Origin: Ciceribacter ferrooxidans | GTDB taxonomy: Bacteria > Pseudomonadota > Alphaproteobacteria > Rhizobiales > Rhizobiaceae | DNA length: 64,000 nt | Direction: 5' to 3' | Assembly (NCBI RefSeq): GCF_004137355.1 | Contig: NZ_SDVB01000238.1 | Location: forward strand, 496,001-560,000 | Shown here: positions 51,572-63,776 of the stretch, one piece after another | Layout of the letters: the number at the start of each line of letters is the position of its first letter | How positions within the stretch are numbered: position 1 is the stretch's first letter | Translations under genes and position numbers: made by a program | The notes under the pieces: model-generated | What the model was told of the DNA's origin: nothing | Seen by the model: the letters and a program-made list of their open reading frames with translations, nothing else | Database searches by the model: none

Positions 51572-53305
51572 ATGACCATTAAGCTGCAGAAGCCAGACAT
51601 CACCGAGCTGAAGCCTCGGATCACGGTATTCGGGGTCGGTGGCGGTGGCGGCAACGCCGTCAACAACATGATCACCGCCGGCCTCCAGGGCGTCGACTTC
51701 GTCGTCGCCAACACCGACGCGCAGGCGCTCACCATGACGAAGGCGGAGCGCATCATCCAGCTCGGCGCCAGCGTCACCGAAGGTCTCGGTGCCGGCTCGC
51801 AGCCGGAAGTCGGTCGTGCAGCCGCCGAGGAATGCATCGACGAGATCATCGATCACCTGAACGGCACCCACATGTGCTTCGTCACCGCCGGCATGGGCGG
51901 CGGCACCGGCACGGGTGCGGCTCCGGTCGTCGCCCAGGCTGCCCGCAACAAGGGCATCCTCACCGTCGGCGTCGTCACCAAGCCCTTCCATTTCGAAGGT
52001 CAGCGCCGCATGCGCCTTGCGGAATCCGGTATCGAGGAACTGCAGAAGTCCGTCGACACCCTGATCGTCATCCCGAACCAGAACCTCTTCCGCATCGCCA
52101 ACGACAAGACCACCTTCGCCGACGCTTTCGCCATGGCCGACCAGGTGCTCTACTCCGGCGTGGCATGCATCACCGACCTGATGGTCAAGGAAGGCCTGAT
52201 CAACCTCGACTTCGCCGACGTGCGCTCGGTGATGCGCGAGATGGGCCGCGCGATGATGGGTACCGGCGAAGCCTCCGGCCCGGGCCGCGCGATGCAGGCC
52301 GCGGAAGCGGCGATCGCCAACCCGCTGCTCGACGAGACCTCGATGAAGGGTGCACAGGGTCTCCTGATCTCGATCACGGGTGGCCGCGACCTCACGCTCT
52401 TCGAAGTCGACGAAGCCGCGACCCGCATCCGCGAGGAAGTCGATCCGGACGCCAACATCATCCTCGGCGCGACCTTCGACGAAGCGCTCGAAGGCCTGAT
52501 CCGCGTGTCGGTCGTTGCGACCGGCATCGACCGCACCGCTGGTGCCATGGCTCCGAAGACCTACGAAGCACCGGCCGCCCGGCCGATCATGCGCCCGGCC
52601 GCGGCTGTCGCTCCGGCTCCGGCGCCGGCTCGCCCTGTCGTCGCTCCGGCTCCGAAGACCGCCGACCCGGTTGCCGAGACCATCCGGTCTGCCGAATCGG
52701 AGATGGAGCGTGAACTCGAGATCGCCATGGCCCGCCAGATGGCTCCGGCCCCGGCCGCAGCTCCGGCCCAGCCGGAATTCCGCCCGCAGAGCAAGCTCTT
52801 CACCGCACCGGCACCGGCCGCTCCGCAGCAGCCCGTCGTCCGCGAACCGGTTGCCGCTCCGGCTCCGGTCATGAGCCGCCCGGTCGCTCCGGTCGAGGCT
52901 GCCCCGGTCCGTGTCGAGGCGGTCGCCCAGCCGGTCCGCCAGACGGTCGAGCAGGTCCGCATGCCGAAGGTCGAGGACTTCCCGCCGGTCGTCCGCGCCG
53001 AGATGGATCACCGGGCGAGCGCCGCTCCGGCCCCGCAGGACGAACGTGGCCCGATGGGTCTCCTCAAGCGGATCACGAGCTCGCTCGGCCGTCACCACGA
53101 GGAAGAGCCGGTCAACGCCGACATGACGGCCTCCGCTCCGGCCGCCGCCTCGCAGCAGCGCCGTCCGCTTTCTCCGGAAGCGAGCCTCTATGCGCCGCGC
53201 CGCGGCCAGCTCGACGACCAGGGCCGCACGGTGCCGCAGACGCGCGTCGCGCATGAGGACGACCAGCTCGAAATCCCGGCCTTCCTGCGTCGCCAGTCGA
53301 ACTGA
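51572..53305 (+). CDS. ftsZ: Cell division protein FtsZ (long-linker type)
   Basis: The 577-residue tubulin homologue forms the Z ring. The GTP-binding GGGTGTG signature is at residues 109-115, and the globular GTPase ends near residue 320. A very long linker (about 325-560) rich in Ala, Pro and Val with recurring APAP and RPV units follows, then the conserved C-terminal peptide [12 protein letters not shown] that binds FtsA and other partners. Such long linkers are typical of rhizobial FtsZ1, against about 383 residues in E. coli. ATG 51572 has AAGGAA 11 bases upstream. A strong terminator follows. Confidence 0.97.
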   Translation: MTIKLQKPDITELKPRITVFGVGGGGGNAVNNMITAGLQGVDFVVANTDAQALTMTKAERIIQLGASVTEGLGAGSQPEVGRAAAEECIDEIIDHLNGTHMCFVTAGMGGGTGTGAAPVVAQAARNKGILTVGVVTKPFHFEGQRRMRLAESGIEELQKSVDTLIVIPNQNLFRIANDKTTFADAFAMADQVLYSGVACITDLMVKEGLINLDFADVRSVMREMGRAMMGTGEASGPGRAMQAAEAAIANPLLDETSMKGAQGLLISITGGRDLTLFEVDEAATRIREEVDPDANIILGATFDEALEGLIRVSVVATGIDRTAGAMAPKTYEAPAARPIMRPAAAVAPAPAPARPVVAPAPKTADPVAETIRSAESEMERELEIAMARQMAPAPAAAPAQPEFRPQSKLFTAPAPAAPQQPVVREPVAAPAPVMSRPVAPVEAAPVRVEAVAQPVRQTVEQVRMPKVEDFPPVVRAEMDHRASAAPAPQDERGPMGLLKRITSSLGRHHEEEPVNADMTASAPAAASQQRRPLSPEASLYAPRRGQLDDQGRTVPQTRVAHEDDQLEIPAFLRRQSN

Positions 53306-53326
53306 GGCTCGTCGCAGAGCGATTTC

Positions 53327-53362
53327 GGCGCCCGGGTCGCGAGGCCCGGGCGCCTCTGTTTT
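53327..53362 (+). terminator. Intrinsic terminator after ftsZ
   Basis: A perfect 10-base stem GGCGCCCGGG/CCCGGGCGCC with an 8-base loop is followed by TCTGTTTT, 22 bases after the ftsZ stop. Confidence 0.8.
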
Positions 53363-53589
53363 CCGCACCTGCGAAGGCGCGATGATTGTGCAATGGTTCC
53401 AATCGGTTGCCTTCGTTACAATGCGAAAGAAACAGTGATTTGTGCTATCGGGGCGCGCTCCATATGTATGGGGTCGGGACAGGGCTGGATTCGGCATGCA
53501 ATTCCGATTTCGTGGCCCCCAAACGGATAAGCGGCAGGCGCGTTCGCCAGGCGAAACAGCCATGTCGCAGCAGATAGAGGCACTCTTCT

Positions 53590-54546
53590 ATGGCAATCGG
53601 ATTGCTGGGTTTTCAGACCACCATCGCGGCACCGGTCACGCTGACCGGGATCGGCGTGCACTCGGGGACCCCTGTAACCATCAGCTTCCTCCCGACCGAG
53701 GCCGGCACGGGGATCGTGTTCCATCGCCAGCATGGAAACGGGACGGTGACGGAATTGCGCGCGGTTTCCTCGCAGGTCGGCAATACCGATCTCTGCACCG
53801 TGCTCGGGACCTCGCCGGCCACCTCGATCGCGACGGTCGAGCACGTGATGGCGGCGATTTATGCGCTCGGCATCGACAACCTGATCATCGAGGTCGACGG
53901 GGCGGAAATGCCGATCATGGACGGCAGCTCGGCGCCGTTCATCGAGGCGATCGACCAGGTCGGCGTCAAGAATCTCGGCGTGAAGCGCCGGTATATCCGC
54001 GTCACCAAGCCGGTGCGGATCGAATCGGGCGCATCCTGGGCCGAGTTCCGTCCGCATGACGGCACCCGTTTCGAAGTGGAGATCGATTTCGACAGCCCCC
54101 TGATCGGCCGCCAGATGTGGCAGGGCGAGATGACGGCTGCGGCCTTCCGCAACGAGCTGTCGCGTGCCCGCACCTTCGGCTTCATGCGCGATGTCGAGCG
54201 GCTGTGGGCCGCCGGCTTCGCGCTCGGTTCGTCGCTCGAAAACTCGGTCGTCATTTCCGACGACAATACCGTCGTCAACATGGAAGGCCTGCGTTATGCC
54301 GGCGACGAATTTGTTCGCCACAAGACGCTCGACGCCGTCGGCGACCTTGCCATGGCGGGTGCGCAGTTCATCGGCTGCTACCGGTCCTATCGTGGCGGTC
54401 ACAAGCTGAACGCCAATGCGCTCAAGGCGCTGCTCGACGACCGCAGCGCCTACGAGGTCGTCGAAGCGCCGGTGCGCAGCCAGCAGGTTCGCGCCCGCGA
54501 GTTCGTGGCGGTCAACGTTCCGGAATTCGCGCCCTGGTCCGCCTGA
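53590..54546 (+). CDS. lpxC: UDP-3-O-acyl-N-acetylglucosamine deacetylase LpxC
   Basis: The 318-residue zinc enzyme carries out the first committed step of lipid A synthesis. Zinc ligands H85, H244 and D248 are present, with E84 as the general base and H271 as the second catalytic His, all matching the known active site. It lies behind the ftsZ terminator with a 284-base upstream region that should contain its promoter. A GAGG 9 bases before the ATG is the only ribosome site seen. Its own terminator follows. Confidence 0.96.
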   Translation: MAIGLLGFQTTIAAPVTLTGIGVHSGTPVTISFLPTEAGTGIVFHRQHGNGTVTELRAVSSQVGNTDLCTVLGTSPATSIATVEHVMAAIYALGIDNLIIEVDGAEMPIMDGSSAPFIEAIDQVGVKNLGVKRRYIRVTKPVRIESGASWAEFRPHDGTRFEVEIDFDSPLIGRQMWQGEMTAAAFRNELSRARTFGFMRDVERLWAAGFALGSSLENSVVISDDNTVVNMEGLRYAGDEFVRHKTLDAVGDLAMAGAQFIGCYRSYRGGHKLNANALKALLDDRSAYEVVEAPVRSQQVRAREFVAVNVPEFAPWSA

Positions 54547-54564
54547 CCTCGGACAGATGATGCG

Positions 54565-54596
54565 AAAGGCCGCCCGTCGAGGCGGCTTTTCTTTTT
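54565..54596 (+). terminator. Intrinsic terminator after lpxC
   Basis: GCCGCC-CGTCGA-GGCGGC, flanked by AAAG and TTTTCTTTTTT, forms a hairpin with a T-tract 19 bases after the lpxC stop. Confidence 0.85.
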
Positions 54597-54788
54597 TCGA
54601 AGACGGGGAAGGGACGAACTGCGGCGAAGCCTCTGTGTGCGATCGTCCAAATTCGGGATTTCCTCCGCGGCTTGCCACAAAATTGCGTCAAATCACCATC
54701 ATTGCGTTGCTCTCCTCACGCTTTTATGGCTAGAAACGCCAGTTGGAAGCGGCGGTATTCACGCGGCGCTGCAATCGGGAACTGTCGA

Positions 54789-55658
54789 ATGAGTGAAGTC
54801 AAGTCGGGAATGCTTAGAACCGCCGCCCGGATCGCCGGTGTGTTCTTGATGATCACTGCGACAGGTTCCCTGCTGGCATCGTGCCAGTCGGACCCCGATA
54901 TCGACATCACCAAGCTCGCCGCCGAAAGCGAGCCGGCGGAAGTGCTGTACAATCAGGGCCTTGCCAACATCAAGGCCGGCAACATGGCCGAGGCCGGGCG
55001 CAAGTTCGACGCCGTCGACCGCCAGCATCCCTTCTCGGAATGGTCGCAGAAGGCGCTGGTGATGAGCACCTTCGTCAAGTACCGGCTCGGGCGCTATACG
55101 GAAGCGACCGCGACCGGCAAGCGCTACCTTGGCCTCTACCCGCGCGCAGACGACTCGGCCTATGTGCAGTACCTCGTCGGCCTTTCCTACTGGAAGCAGA
55201 TCAGCAACGTGACGCAGGACCAGAAGGCATCGAACCAGACGATCGAAGCCATGCAGAAGGTGGTCGACGAGTATCCGGACTCCGAATATGTCGACGACGC
55301 GCAGGCGAAGATCCGGTTCGCGCGCGACCAGCTCGCTGGCAAGGAAATGCAGATCGGCCGCTACTACCTGGAGCGCAAGGAATATCTGGCGGCGATCTCG
55401 CGCTTCCGCGTCGTCGTCGAGAAGTATCCGACGACGAACCAGGTCGAGGAGGCGCTCGCCCGTCTCGTGGAATCCTACTACGCCCTCGGCGTCGTCGAGG
55501 AAGCGCAGACCGCCGCGGCCGTTCTCGGGCACAACTACCCCGACAGCCAGTGGTATGCCGACTCCTACAAACTCCTGAAGACCGGTGGTCTGGAACCGCG
55601 TGAGAATGCCGGCTCCTGGATTTCCCGTGCCGGCAAGAAGCTCCTGCTCGGGAGCTGA
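54789..55658 (+). CDS. bamD: Outer membrane assembly lipoprotein BamD
   Basis: The 289-residue lipoprotein (lipobox LLASC, C32) has five TPR-like repeats from about residue 50 to 250 and is an essential part of the BAM complex that folds outer-membrane proteins. The segment [20 protein letters not shown] and the [20 protein letters not shown] repeat are typical. The start at 54789 gives a longer N-region before the signal; an ATG at 54810 would give a conventional short one and may be the true start. It lies between lpxC and recN. Confidence 0.92.
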   Translation: MSEVKSGMLRTAARIAGVFLMITATGSLLASCQSDPDIDITKLAAESEPAEVLYNQGLANIKAGNMAEAGRKFDAVDRQHPFSEWSQKALVMSTFVKYRLGRYTEATATGKRYLGLYPRADDSAYVQYLVGLSYWKQISNVTQDQKASNQTIEAMQKVVDEYPDSEYVDDAQAKIRFARDQLAGKEMQIGRYYLERKEYLAAISRFRVVVEKYPTTNQVEEALARLVESYYALGVVEEAQTAAAVLGHNYPDSQWYADSYKLLKTGGLEPRENAGSWISRAGKKLLLGS

Positions 55659-55692
55659 TCGTCAGTCTCAACCAGGCGAGATCTGAAAGCCC

Positions 55693-57366
55693 ATGCTGGT
55701 CCAGCTATCGATCCGCGATATCGTTCTGATCGAGCGGCTCGACCTTGCCTTCGAGGCGGGGCTCTCGGTGCTGACCGGGGAGACGGGCGCCGGCAAGTCG
55801 ATCCTGCTCGACAGCCTGTCGCTGGCGCTCGGCGGGCGCGGCGACGGCTCTCTCGTCCGCCACGGTGAGGACAAGGGCCAGGTGACGGCCGTGTTCGACG
55901 TGGCCGACGCCCATCCGGTCCGCCTGCTGCTGCGGGAGAACAGCGTCGACGAGGATGGCGATCTCATCTTCCGGCGGGTGCAATCGGCGGACGGCCGCAC
56001 CCGCGCCTTCGTCAATGACCAGCCGGTGAGCGTGCAGCTGATGCGCCAGGCAGGCCAGTTGCTCGTCGAGATCCACGGCCAGCACGACGATCGTGCACTC
56101 GTCGACACCGACGCGCACCGTACCCTTCTCGATGCCTTCGCCGGACTGACGGAGGAGGTGGAGGAGCTTTCCGATGCCTATCGCCGCTGGAAGGATGCCG
56201 ACCGGCAATTGAAGGCGCACCGTGCACGGGTCGAGGCAGCAGCCCGCGAGGCGGAATATCTTCGCGCCTCCGTCGAGGAACTGGAGATCCTCTCGCCGCG
56301 CGACGGCGAGGAGGACGAACTCGCGGACCGTCGCTCGCAGATGCAGAAGGCGGAGCGCATCGCCGGCGACATCGCCGAGGCGTCCGAGTTTCTCAACGGC
56401 AACAGTTCCCCCGTGCCGATGATCGCGTCGCTGATGCGGCGCCTGGAGCGCAAGAGCCACGAGGCGCCCGGCCTTCTCGAAGACACCGTGCAGCTTCTCG
56501 ACGCGGCGCTCGACACCCTCTCCAACGCCCAGATGGAAGTCGAGGCGGCCCTGCGCCGGACCGAATTCGACCCCCGCGAACTGGAGCGGGTGGAGGAGCG
56601 TCTGTTTGCGCTGAGGGCGGCCGGGCGCAAGTATTCCGTGCCTGTCACCGAGCTTCCGGCGCTCGCCGAGCGGATGGTCGCCGAGCTCGCGGACCTCGAC
56701 GCCGGCGAGGAGCGGCTCGGGCAGATGGAGGCCGCGGTCGCCGAGGCCAAGGCCGCCTACGACCACCGGGCTGCCGCACTTTCCTCCAAGCGGGCGAATG
56801 CGGCGACGGCGCTTTCCGAGGCCGTGATGGCGGAACTGCCGGCCCTGAAACTCGAGCGCGCCCGCTTCATGGTCGAGGTGAAGTCCGATCCGGAGGCCGC
56901 CACGGCCGAAGGCATCGACATCGTGGAATTCCACGTCCAGACCAATCCGGGCACCCGGCCGGGACCGATCATGAAGGTCGCCTCGGGCGGCGAACTCTCG
57001 CGCTTCCTGCTGGCGCTCAAGGTGGCGCTCGCCGACCGCGGCTCCGCGCCGACGCTCGTCTTCGACGAGATCGACACCGGCGTCGGCGGTGCCGTGGCGG
57101 ATGCGATCGGCCAGCGGCTGAAGCGGCTCTCCTCCACGGTACAGGTGCTGTCCGTCACCCATGCACCGCAGGTCGCGGCGCGCGCTGCAACGCATCTCTT
57201 GATCTCCAAGGGGCCGGTCGGCGACGCCGGCGACAAGATCGCGACCAGGGTCGCGACCATGGAACCGGAGCACCGTCGCGAAGAGATCGCACGCATGCTC
57301 GCCGGTGCCTCGGTGACCGACGAGGCGCGGGCGGCGGCGGCACGGCTTCTCGCCGGCGAAAACTGA
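55693..57366 (+). CDS. recN: DNA repair protein RecN
   Basis: The 557-residue SMC-like ATPase acts in double-strand break repair. The Walker A is GETGAGKS near residues 30-37. The signature and Walker B (ASGGELSRFLLALK and LVFDEIDTGVGG) are near residues 433-465. The long middle part (about 150-370) is Glu/Arg-rich and coiled-coil-like. It starts 34 bases after bamD, a neighbourhood shared with other rhizobia. No LexA box was recognised in the short gap. Confidence 0.95.
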   Translation: MLVQLSIRDIVLIERLDLAFEAGLSVLTGETGAGKSILLDSLSLALGGRGDGSLVRHGEDKGQVTAVFDVADAHPVRLLLRENSVDEDGDLIFRRVQSADGRTRAFVNDQPVSVQLMRQAGQLLVEIHGQHDDRALVDTDAHRTLLDAFAGLTEEVEELSDAYRRWKDADRQLKAHRARVEAAAREAEYLRASVEELEILSPRDGEEDELADRRSQMQKAERIAGDIAEASEFLNGNSSPVPMIASLMRRLERKSHEAPGLLEDTVQLLDAALDTLSNAQMEVEAALRRTEFDPRELERVEERLFALRAAGRKYSVPVTELPALAERMVAELADLDAGEERLGQMEAAVAEAKAAYDHRAAALSSKRANAATALSEAVMAELPALKLERARFMVEVKSDPEAATAEGIDIVEFHVQTNPGTRPGPIMKVASGGELSRFLLALKVALADRGSAPTLVFDEIDTGVGGAVADAIGQRLKRLSSTVQVLSVTHAPQVAARAATHLLISKGPVGDAGDKIATRVATMEPEHRREEIARMLAGASVTDEARAAAARLLAGEN

Positions 57367-57432
57367 CGACGAACCGCTTTCGCGGCACGCGGCGATTGCA
57401 TTCCGGCTACAAACCTGTTTCCCTCCGCTTCG

Positions 57433-58881
57433 ATGTTCGAGACGCTGCAAAGCTACTGGCCGGAGGTCCTTGCCGTCCTGTCGATCGGGATGGGCACGAT
57501 CGCGGCCGTTCATGCGGCGATGACCAAGCGCGAGGTGCGCTCGGCGATCGGCTGGGTCGGCATCATCATCCTTTCCCCGATCGTCGGTGCGCTGATCTAT
57601 GCGGTCGTCGGCGTCAACAGGATTCGCCGCAAGTCCATCCTGCAGCGGCGGCCGCATCGCCACGAGGCGATCCGCCGCGTTCTGTCGCAGTTCAGCCTGC
57701 CGGCCGGCGAGGTCGAGCGGCAGTTCGGCCGGCCGATGGCCGCGTTGAAGGTTCTCGGCGATCGCGTCACCGGCTACTCGCTCTCCTCCGGCAACAGCCT
57801 TTCGATCCTTTCCTCCGGCGACGAGACCTATGATGCCATGGCCGCGGCGATCGAGGGCGCCCGGCGCTCGATCATCGTCGAAACCTACATTTTCGACCGC
57901 GATGCGGCGGGACTGAGGATCGCCGATTGCCTGATCGCTGCCCACAGGCGCGGCGTCGAGGTGCGGGTGCTGGTCGATGCCGTCGGCGCCCGCTACAGCA
58001 CGCCGAGCATCCTGAGCTACCTGAAGGACGCCGGCGTCGCGACTGCCGCCTTCAACGGCAAGGTCATCCTGGGGCTCCGCCTGCCTTATGCCAATCTTCG
58101 CACGCACCGGAAGATCATGGTGGTCGACGGCGCGGTCGCCTTCGCCGGGGGCATGAATATCCGCGAAGGGTTCATGGGCAAGGACGGCGCCCGCGACACC
58201 CATTTCCGGCTGACCGGGCCGGCCGTCGCCGACCTGCTGGCGGTGGCGGCGGAAGACTGGATCTTCGAGACGGGCGAGGAGCTGAAGAGCGATGTCTGGA
58301 ACGTCTCGGTCGGCGACGCCGGGCCGGGAACGCCGTCCTTCGTGCGCGTGATCGCCTCCGGCCCCGACACCAATCTCGAATGCAATCACAAGGTCCTGAT
58401 GGGCGCGTTTTCGGTTGCGGAGCGATCGATCCGCATCGTCTCGCCCTATTTCCTTCCCGACAACATCCTGCTCGGCGCGCTGGCGACCGCCGCAAGGCGC
58501 GGCGTGGCGGTCGACATCGTTGTCCCCTCGCAGAACAACCTCGCCATCGTCAGCCGCGCCATGATGGCCCAGTTCGACCAGATCCTGAAGGACGGTTGCC
58601 GGATCTGGAGCGCAAAGGGTCCGTTCGACCATTCCAAGCTGATGACCATCGACGGGCAATGGAGCTTCATCGGGTCCTCGAACCTCGATTCCCGTTCGCT
58701 GCGGCTCAATTTCGAGGTCGACCTCGAAGTCTACGATCCGCATTTCGCCGAACGCATCGACGCGAGAATCGCCGCCTCCCGCGAAGGGGCGGAGGAGATC
58801 ACGCTCGAGGCACTTCGCCACCGACCTTTCATCCTGAGGCTTTTTGACCGTGTCCTCTGGCTCGGTTCGCCCTATCTTTGA
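57433..58881 (+). CDS. Cardiolipin-synthase-like phospholipase D family protein
   Basis: The 482-residue protein has two N-terminal membrane spans (about residues 8-25 and 37-60) and two PLD catalytic motifs: HRKIMVVDG (about residue 222) and HSKLMTIDG (about residue 398), each followed by a G-G/S-x-N element. This is the layout of bacterial ClsA-type cardiolipin synthases, which join two phosphatidylglycerols. A closely related transferase for other alcohols is possible. It starts 66 bases after recN. Confidence 0.9.
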   Translation: MFETLQSYWPEVLAVLSIGMGTIAAVHAAMTKREVRSAIGWVGIIILSPIVGALIYAVVGVNRIRRKSILQRRPHRHEAIRRVLSQFSLPAGEVERQFGRPMAALKVLGDRVTGYSLSSGNSLSILSSGDETYDAMAAAIEGARRSIIVETYIFDRDAAGLRIADCLIAAHRRGVEVRVLVDAVGARYSTPSILSYLKDAGVATAAFNGKVILGLRLPYANLRTHRKIMVVDGAVAFAGGMNIREGFMGKDGARDTHFRLTGPAVADLLAVAAEDWIFETGEELKSDVWNVSVGDAGPGTPSFVRVIASGPDTNLECNHKVLMGAFSVAERSIRIVSPYFLPDNILLGALATAARRGVAVDIVVPSQNNLAIVSRAMMAQFDQILKDGCRIWSAKGPFDHSKLMTIDGQWSFIGSSNLDSRSLRLNFEVDLEVYDPHFAERIDARIAASREGAEEITLEALRHRPFILRLFDRVLWLGSPYL

Positions 58882-58889
58882 GAAGGTCG

Positions 58890-59735
58890 ATGTTTGTCTT
58901 GGGAAAAAGCAGTTTAGGCATGAGAAGAAAGACCGGAAACATCGCGAAGACGATGATCAGCTCGATCCGGAACCGGCACGACCGGCCGGCGGCGCACACG
59001 CCGCATCACCGCACCGAAGAGAGCATGGTCGTCGCCTCCTACAATGTCCACAAATGCGTCGGCACCGACGGACGGTTCGACCCGGAACGGGTAATGGAAG
59101 TGATCCGCGAGATGGATCCGGACGTCATTGCGCTGCAGGAGGCGGACGAGCGATTCGGTGAGCGGTCGGGGCTCCTCGACTTGCCGCGGCTCAGGCTGGA
59201 TCTGGGGCTCACGCACATCCCCGTCCTGCACAAGCCGAAGTCCCACGGCTGGCGCGGCAACGTGCTGCTCTTCAAGGAAGGGGCGGTCAAGGACGTTCAC
59301 CAGGTCGCGCTGCCGGGGCTCGAACCGCGCGGTGCCGTCGTCGCGGAAATCGATCTCCACCGCGGTCTCGGGCTTCGCGTCATCGCCGCCCATCTCGGGC
59401 TCTTGCGCTGGGCGCGGCGCCAGCAGGCGGACGTGATCGTCGACATCATGACGGAGCGGGAGGAAAAGCCGACGGTGCTGATGGGCGATTTCAACGAGTG
59501 GCGCCTCGGCGAGGGTTCCTCGCTCATGCGGTTCGAAAAGGTCTTCGGCCCGCTTCCGCCGCCGGTGCCGAGCTATCCGGCGCGTCTGCCGGTGCTTGCC
59601 CTCGACCGCATCATGGCCAACCGGTCGGGGCTGGTCGCCGATGTCGTCGTGCACGACTCGCCGCTTGCCCGCGAGGCCTCCGATCACCTGCCGATCACCG
59701 CCCGGATCGACATTTCGAAAGCGGTTGTCGACTGA
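58890..59735 (+). CDS. Endonuclease/exonuclease/phosphatase-family protein
   Basis: The 281-residue protein belongs to the EEP superfamily of Mg-dependent phosphodiesterases and nucleases. The metal-site Glu lies in IALQEAD, the catalytic pair in VLMGDFNEW, and the terminal SDHLPI motif is present. There are about 45 residues of basic N-terminal extension of doubtful reality: a TTG at 58878 overlaps the previous stop, ATG 58890 has AGAAGG 3 bases upstream, and ATG 58920 is a further option. Adjacent to a cardiolipin-synthase-like gene, it may act on a lipid or a nucleic acid; the sequence does not tell. Confidence 0.82.
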   Translation: MFVLGKSSLGMRRKTGNIAKTMISSIRNRHDRPAAHTPHHRTEESMVVASYNVHKCVGTDGRFDPERVMEVIREMDPDVIALQEADERFGERSGLLDLPRLRLDLGLTHIPVLHKPKSHGWRGNVLLFKEGAVKDVHQVALPGLEPRGAVVAEIDLHRGLGLRVIAAHLGLLRWARRQQADVIVDIMTEREEKPTVLMGDFNEWRLGEGSSLMRFEKVFGPLPPPVPSYPARLPVLALDRIMANRSGLVADVVVHDSPLAREASDHLPITARIDISKAVVD

Positions 59736-59771
59736 GCGGAGGTGTCTTTTCATTCGCGAGAATTCGGCTAA

Positions 59772-61955
<2,184 letters not shown>

Positions 61956-62068
61956 CGGACACGGGTTTTCTGCGAACGGGTCGCGTCTTGCTGGCCCCGT
62001 CGTCGCTTCTGGTGTATAGGCCTGCCAGATTGCGCGCCAGGGCGCGCCCGAGAAGGTTGATCCATCCG

Positions 62069-63730
62069 ATGACAGCAATTGCCAGACGTTCCGAACTCCT
62101 GATGCCCGCCGGCTCGCTCGAGCGGTTGAAGGTGGCCGTGCTCTACGGAGCGGACGCCGTCTACATGGGCACGCCCGACATGTCGCTCCGGACCAAGTCG
62201 CAGCTTTCGCTGGACGACGTGAAGGAGGGCATTCGCTTCGCCCATGAGCACGGCGTGCGCGTCTACCTGACGCTCAACCTCTTCACCCATAACAAGGATG
62301 TGCCGAAGGTCGCCGACTACGTCGCGATCTTGAAGGATGTGCAGCCCGACGGCGTCATCGTCGCCGATCCCGGTGTCTTCCATTACCTGCGCAAGCACGC
62401 ACCGGAGCTGAAGCTGCATGTCTCGACGCAGGCCAATGTCTGTTCGTGGCTGACAGTCGATGCGTGGAAGGAGCAGGGCGCCGAACTGGTGGTGCTCGCC
62501 CGCGAGGTGACGTTCTCGGAGCTCACCGAGATCCGCGAGAAATGCCCCGACGTGCGGCTCGAAACCTTCGTCCACGGCGCCATGTGCATGACCTATTCCG
62601 GGCGATGCCTGCTCTCCAATTTCATGGCCGAGCGCGGCGCCAATCAGGGCAACTGCGCCAATTCCTGCCGCTGGCAGTACAAGGTGCATCTGAGGCTCCG
62701 CGACGGTACGATCAAGGAGCTCGAAATCAACGAGCACAACGAGGGCCTCTTCGAGTTTGTGCTGGAGGAAGGCGCTCGTCCCGGCGAGCTGATGCCGATC
62801 GAGGAGGATTCGCGCGGCTCCTATATCCTGAACTCCAAGGATATGTGCCTGATGCCGAAGCTCGACGACTACCTGAAGCTCGGCATCGACAGCCTGAAGG
62901 TCGAAGGCCGCAACAAGTCGCCCTATTACGTGGCGACGGTCGCGCGCACTTATCGCCGGGCGATCGACGACTACTATGCCGATCCGGAAAACTGGTCGCC
63001 GGAACCCTATATGCGCGAACTGGAGACCGTCGGCAGCCGCGGCTTCACCATCGCGTTCCACGAGGGGCGGCTGCAAAACTACGCGCACAACTACGAGAAC
63101 ACCAAGACCTTCGGCACCTGGGAGTTCGCCGGCATCATCCAGGAGGTCCGCGAGGACGGCTTCGTCGTCTCGGTGAAGAACAAGCTCGAAGCCGGCGACG
63201 TGCTGGAACTCATCCCGCCGAAGGCGACGGACGAGACCGTCTTCCTGCGGCTCTATGACTTCCGCCATGCCGATGCGCCGGACGTCGCGCTCGAAACGGT
63301 CAATGCCGGGCCGCAGCGGCCGATCCTCGTTCCGTTCACCGCCTTCGACCGCGAGAAGGTCGAGGACCTGATCGCCAAGTTCCCGCCCTTCACCATCATC
63401 CGCAAGGAAGCGCCGCTCACCGAGGAAGAATGGCAGCGGCTGCGCGTCGACAAGGTGGCGCAGAAGATCGAACTCGGCCAGACGGTCTACGAGGGCGCCT
63501 ACCGCAACGGTGTGAAGAAGCTGCAGGAGGCGATTTCCGAGGACGTGATGGAGAAGCGCTCGAAGACCTCACGCAAGGGCGCGGAAGGTTGCTGCGGGCG
63601 CGGCTGCAACGGGTGTCTGATGTTCTGGAACGACCCGGAATACGCCAGGGCCCGCGAACTCCTGGCGAAGAAGAAGCACGGCGAGATGCTGGAGCGGGAC
63701 ATGCGCGAGGTCGCTCCGGCAGCGGAGTGA
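62069..63730 (+). CDS. U32-family peptidase-like protein (TrhP/YegQ-related) with Cys-rich tail
   Basis: The 553-residue protein matches the U32 group that includes TrhP (YegQ), needed for hydroxylation of tRNA U34. It has the early ELLMPAGSLERLKVA and YGADAVYMG segments and the Cys-containing centre HGAMCMTYSGRCLLSNF followed by GNCANSCRWQY. It is about 100 residues longer than E. coli YegQ. The extra C-terminal part contains a C-C-x2-x-C-x2-C cluster (about residues 509-516) followed by LMFWNDPEY. Peptidase activity is not established for this subgroup; iron-sulfur binding by the cysteines is plausible. The ribosome site AGAAGG is rather far (12 bases). Confidence 0.85.
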   Translation: MTAIARRSELLMPAGSLERLKVAVLYGADAVYMGTPDMSLRTKSQLSLDDVKEGIRFAHEHGVRVYLTLNLFTHNKDVPKVADYVAILKDVQPDGVIVADPGVFHYLRKHAPELKLHVSTQANVCSWLTVDAWKEQGAELVVLAREVTFSELTEIREKCPDVRLETFVHGAMCMTYSGRCLLSNFMAERGANQGNCANSCRWQYKVHLRLRDGTIKELEINEHNEGLFEFVLEEGARPGELMPIEEDSRGSYILNSKDMCLMPKLDDYLKLGIDSLKVEGRNKSPYYVATVARTYRRAIDDYYADPENWSPEPYMRELETVGSRGFTIAFHEGRLQNYAHNYENTKTFGTWEFAGIIQEVREDGFVVSVKNKLEAGDVLELIPPKATDETVFLRLYDFRHADAPDVALETVNAGPQRPILVPFTAFDREKVEDLIAKFPPFTIIRKEAPLTEEEWQRLRVDKVAQKIELGQTVYEGAYRNGVKKLQEAISEDVMEKRSKTSRKGAEGCCGRGCNGCLMFWNDPEYARARELLAKKKHGEMLERDMREVAPAAE

Positions 63731-63776
63731 GGGCGGCGGGGCGGTGGCGTGACGCCGGCGCTTGCTTTGGACGACT

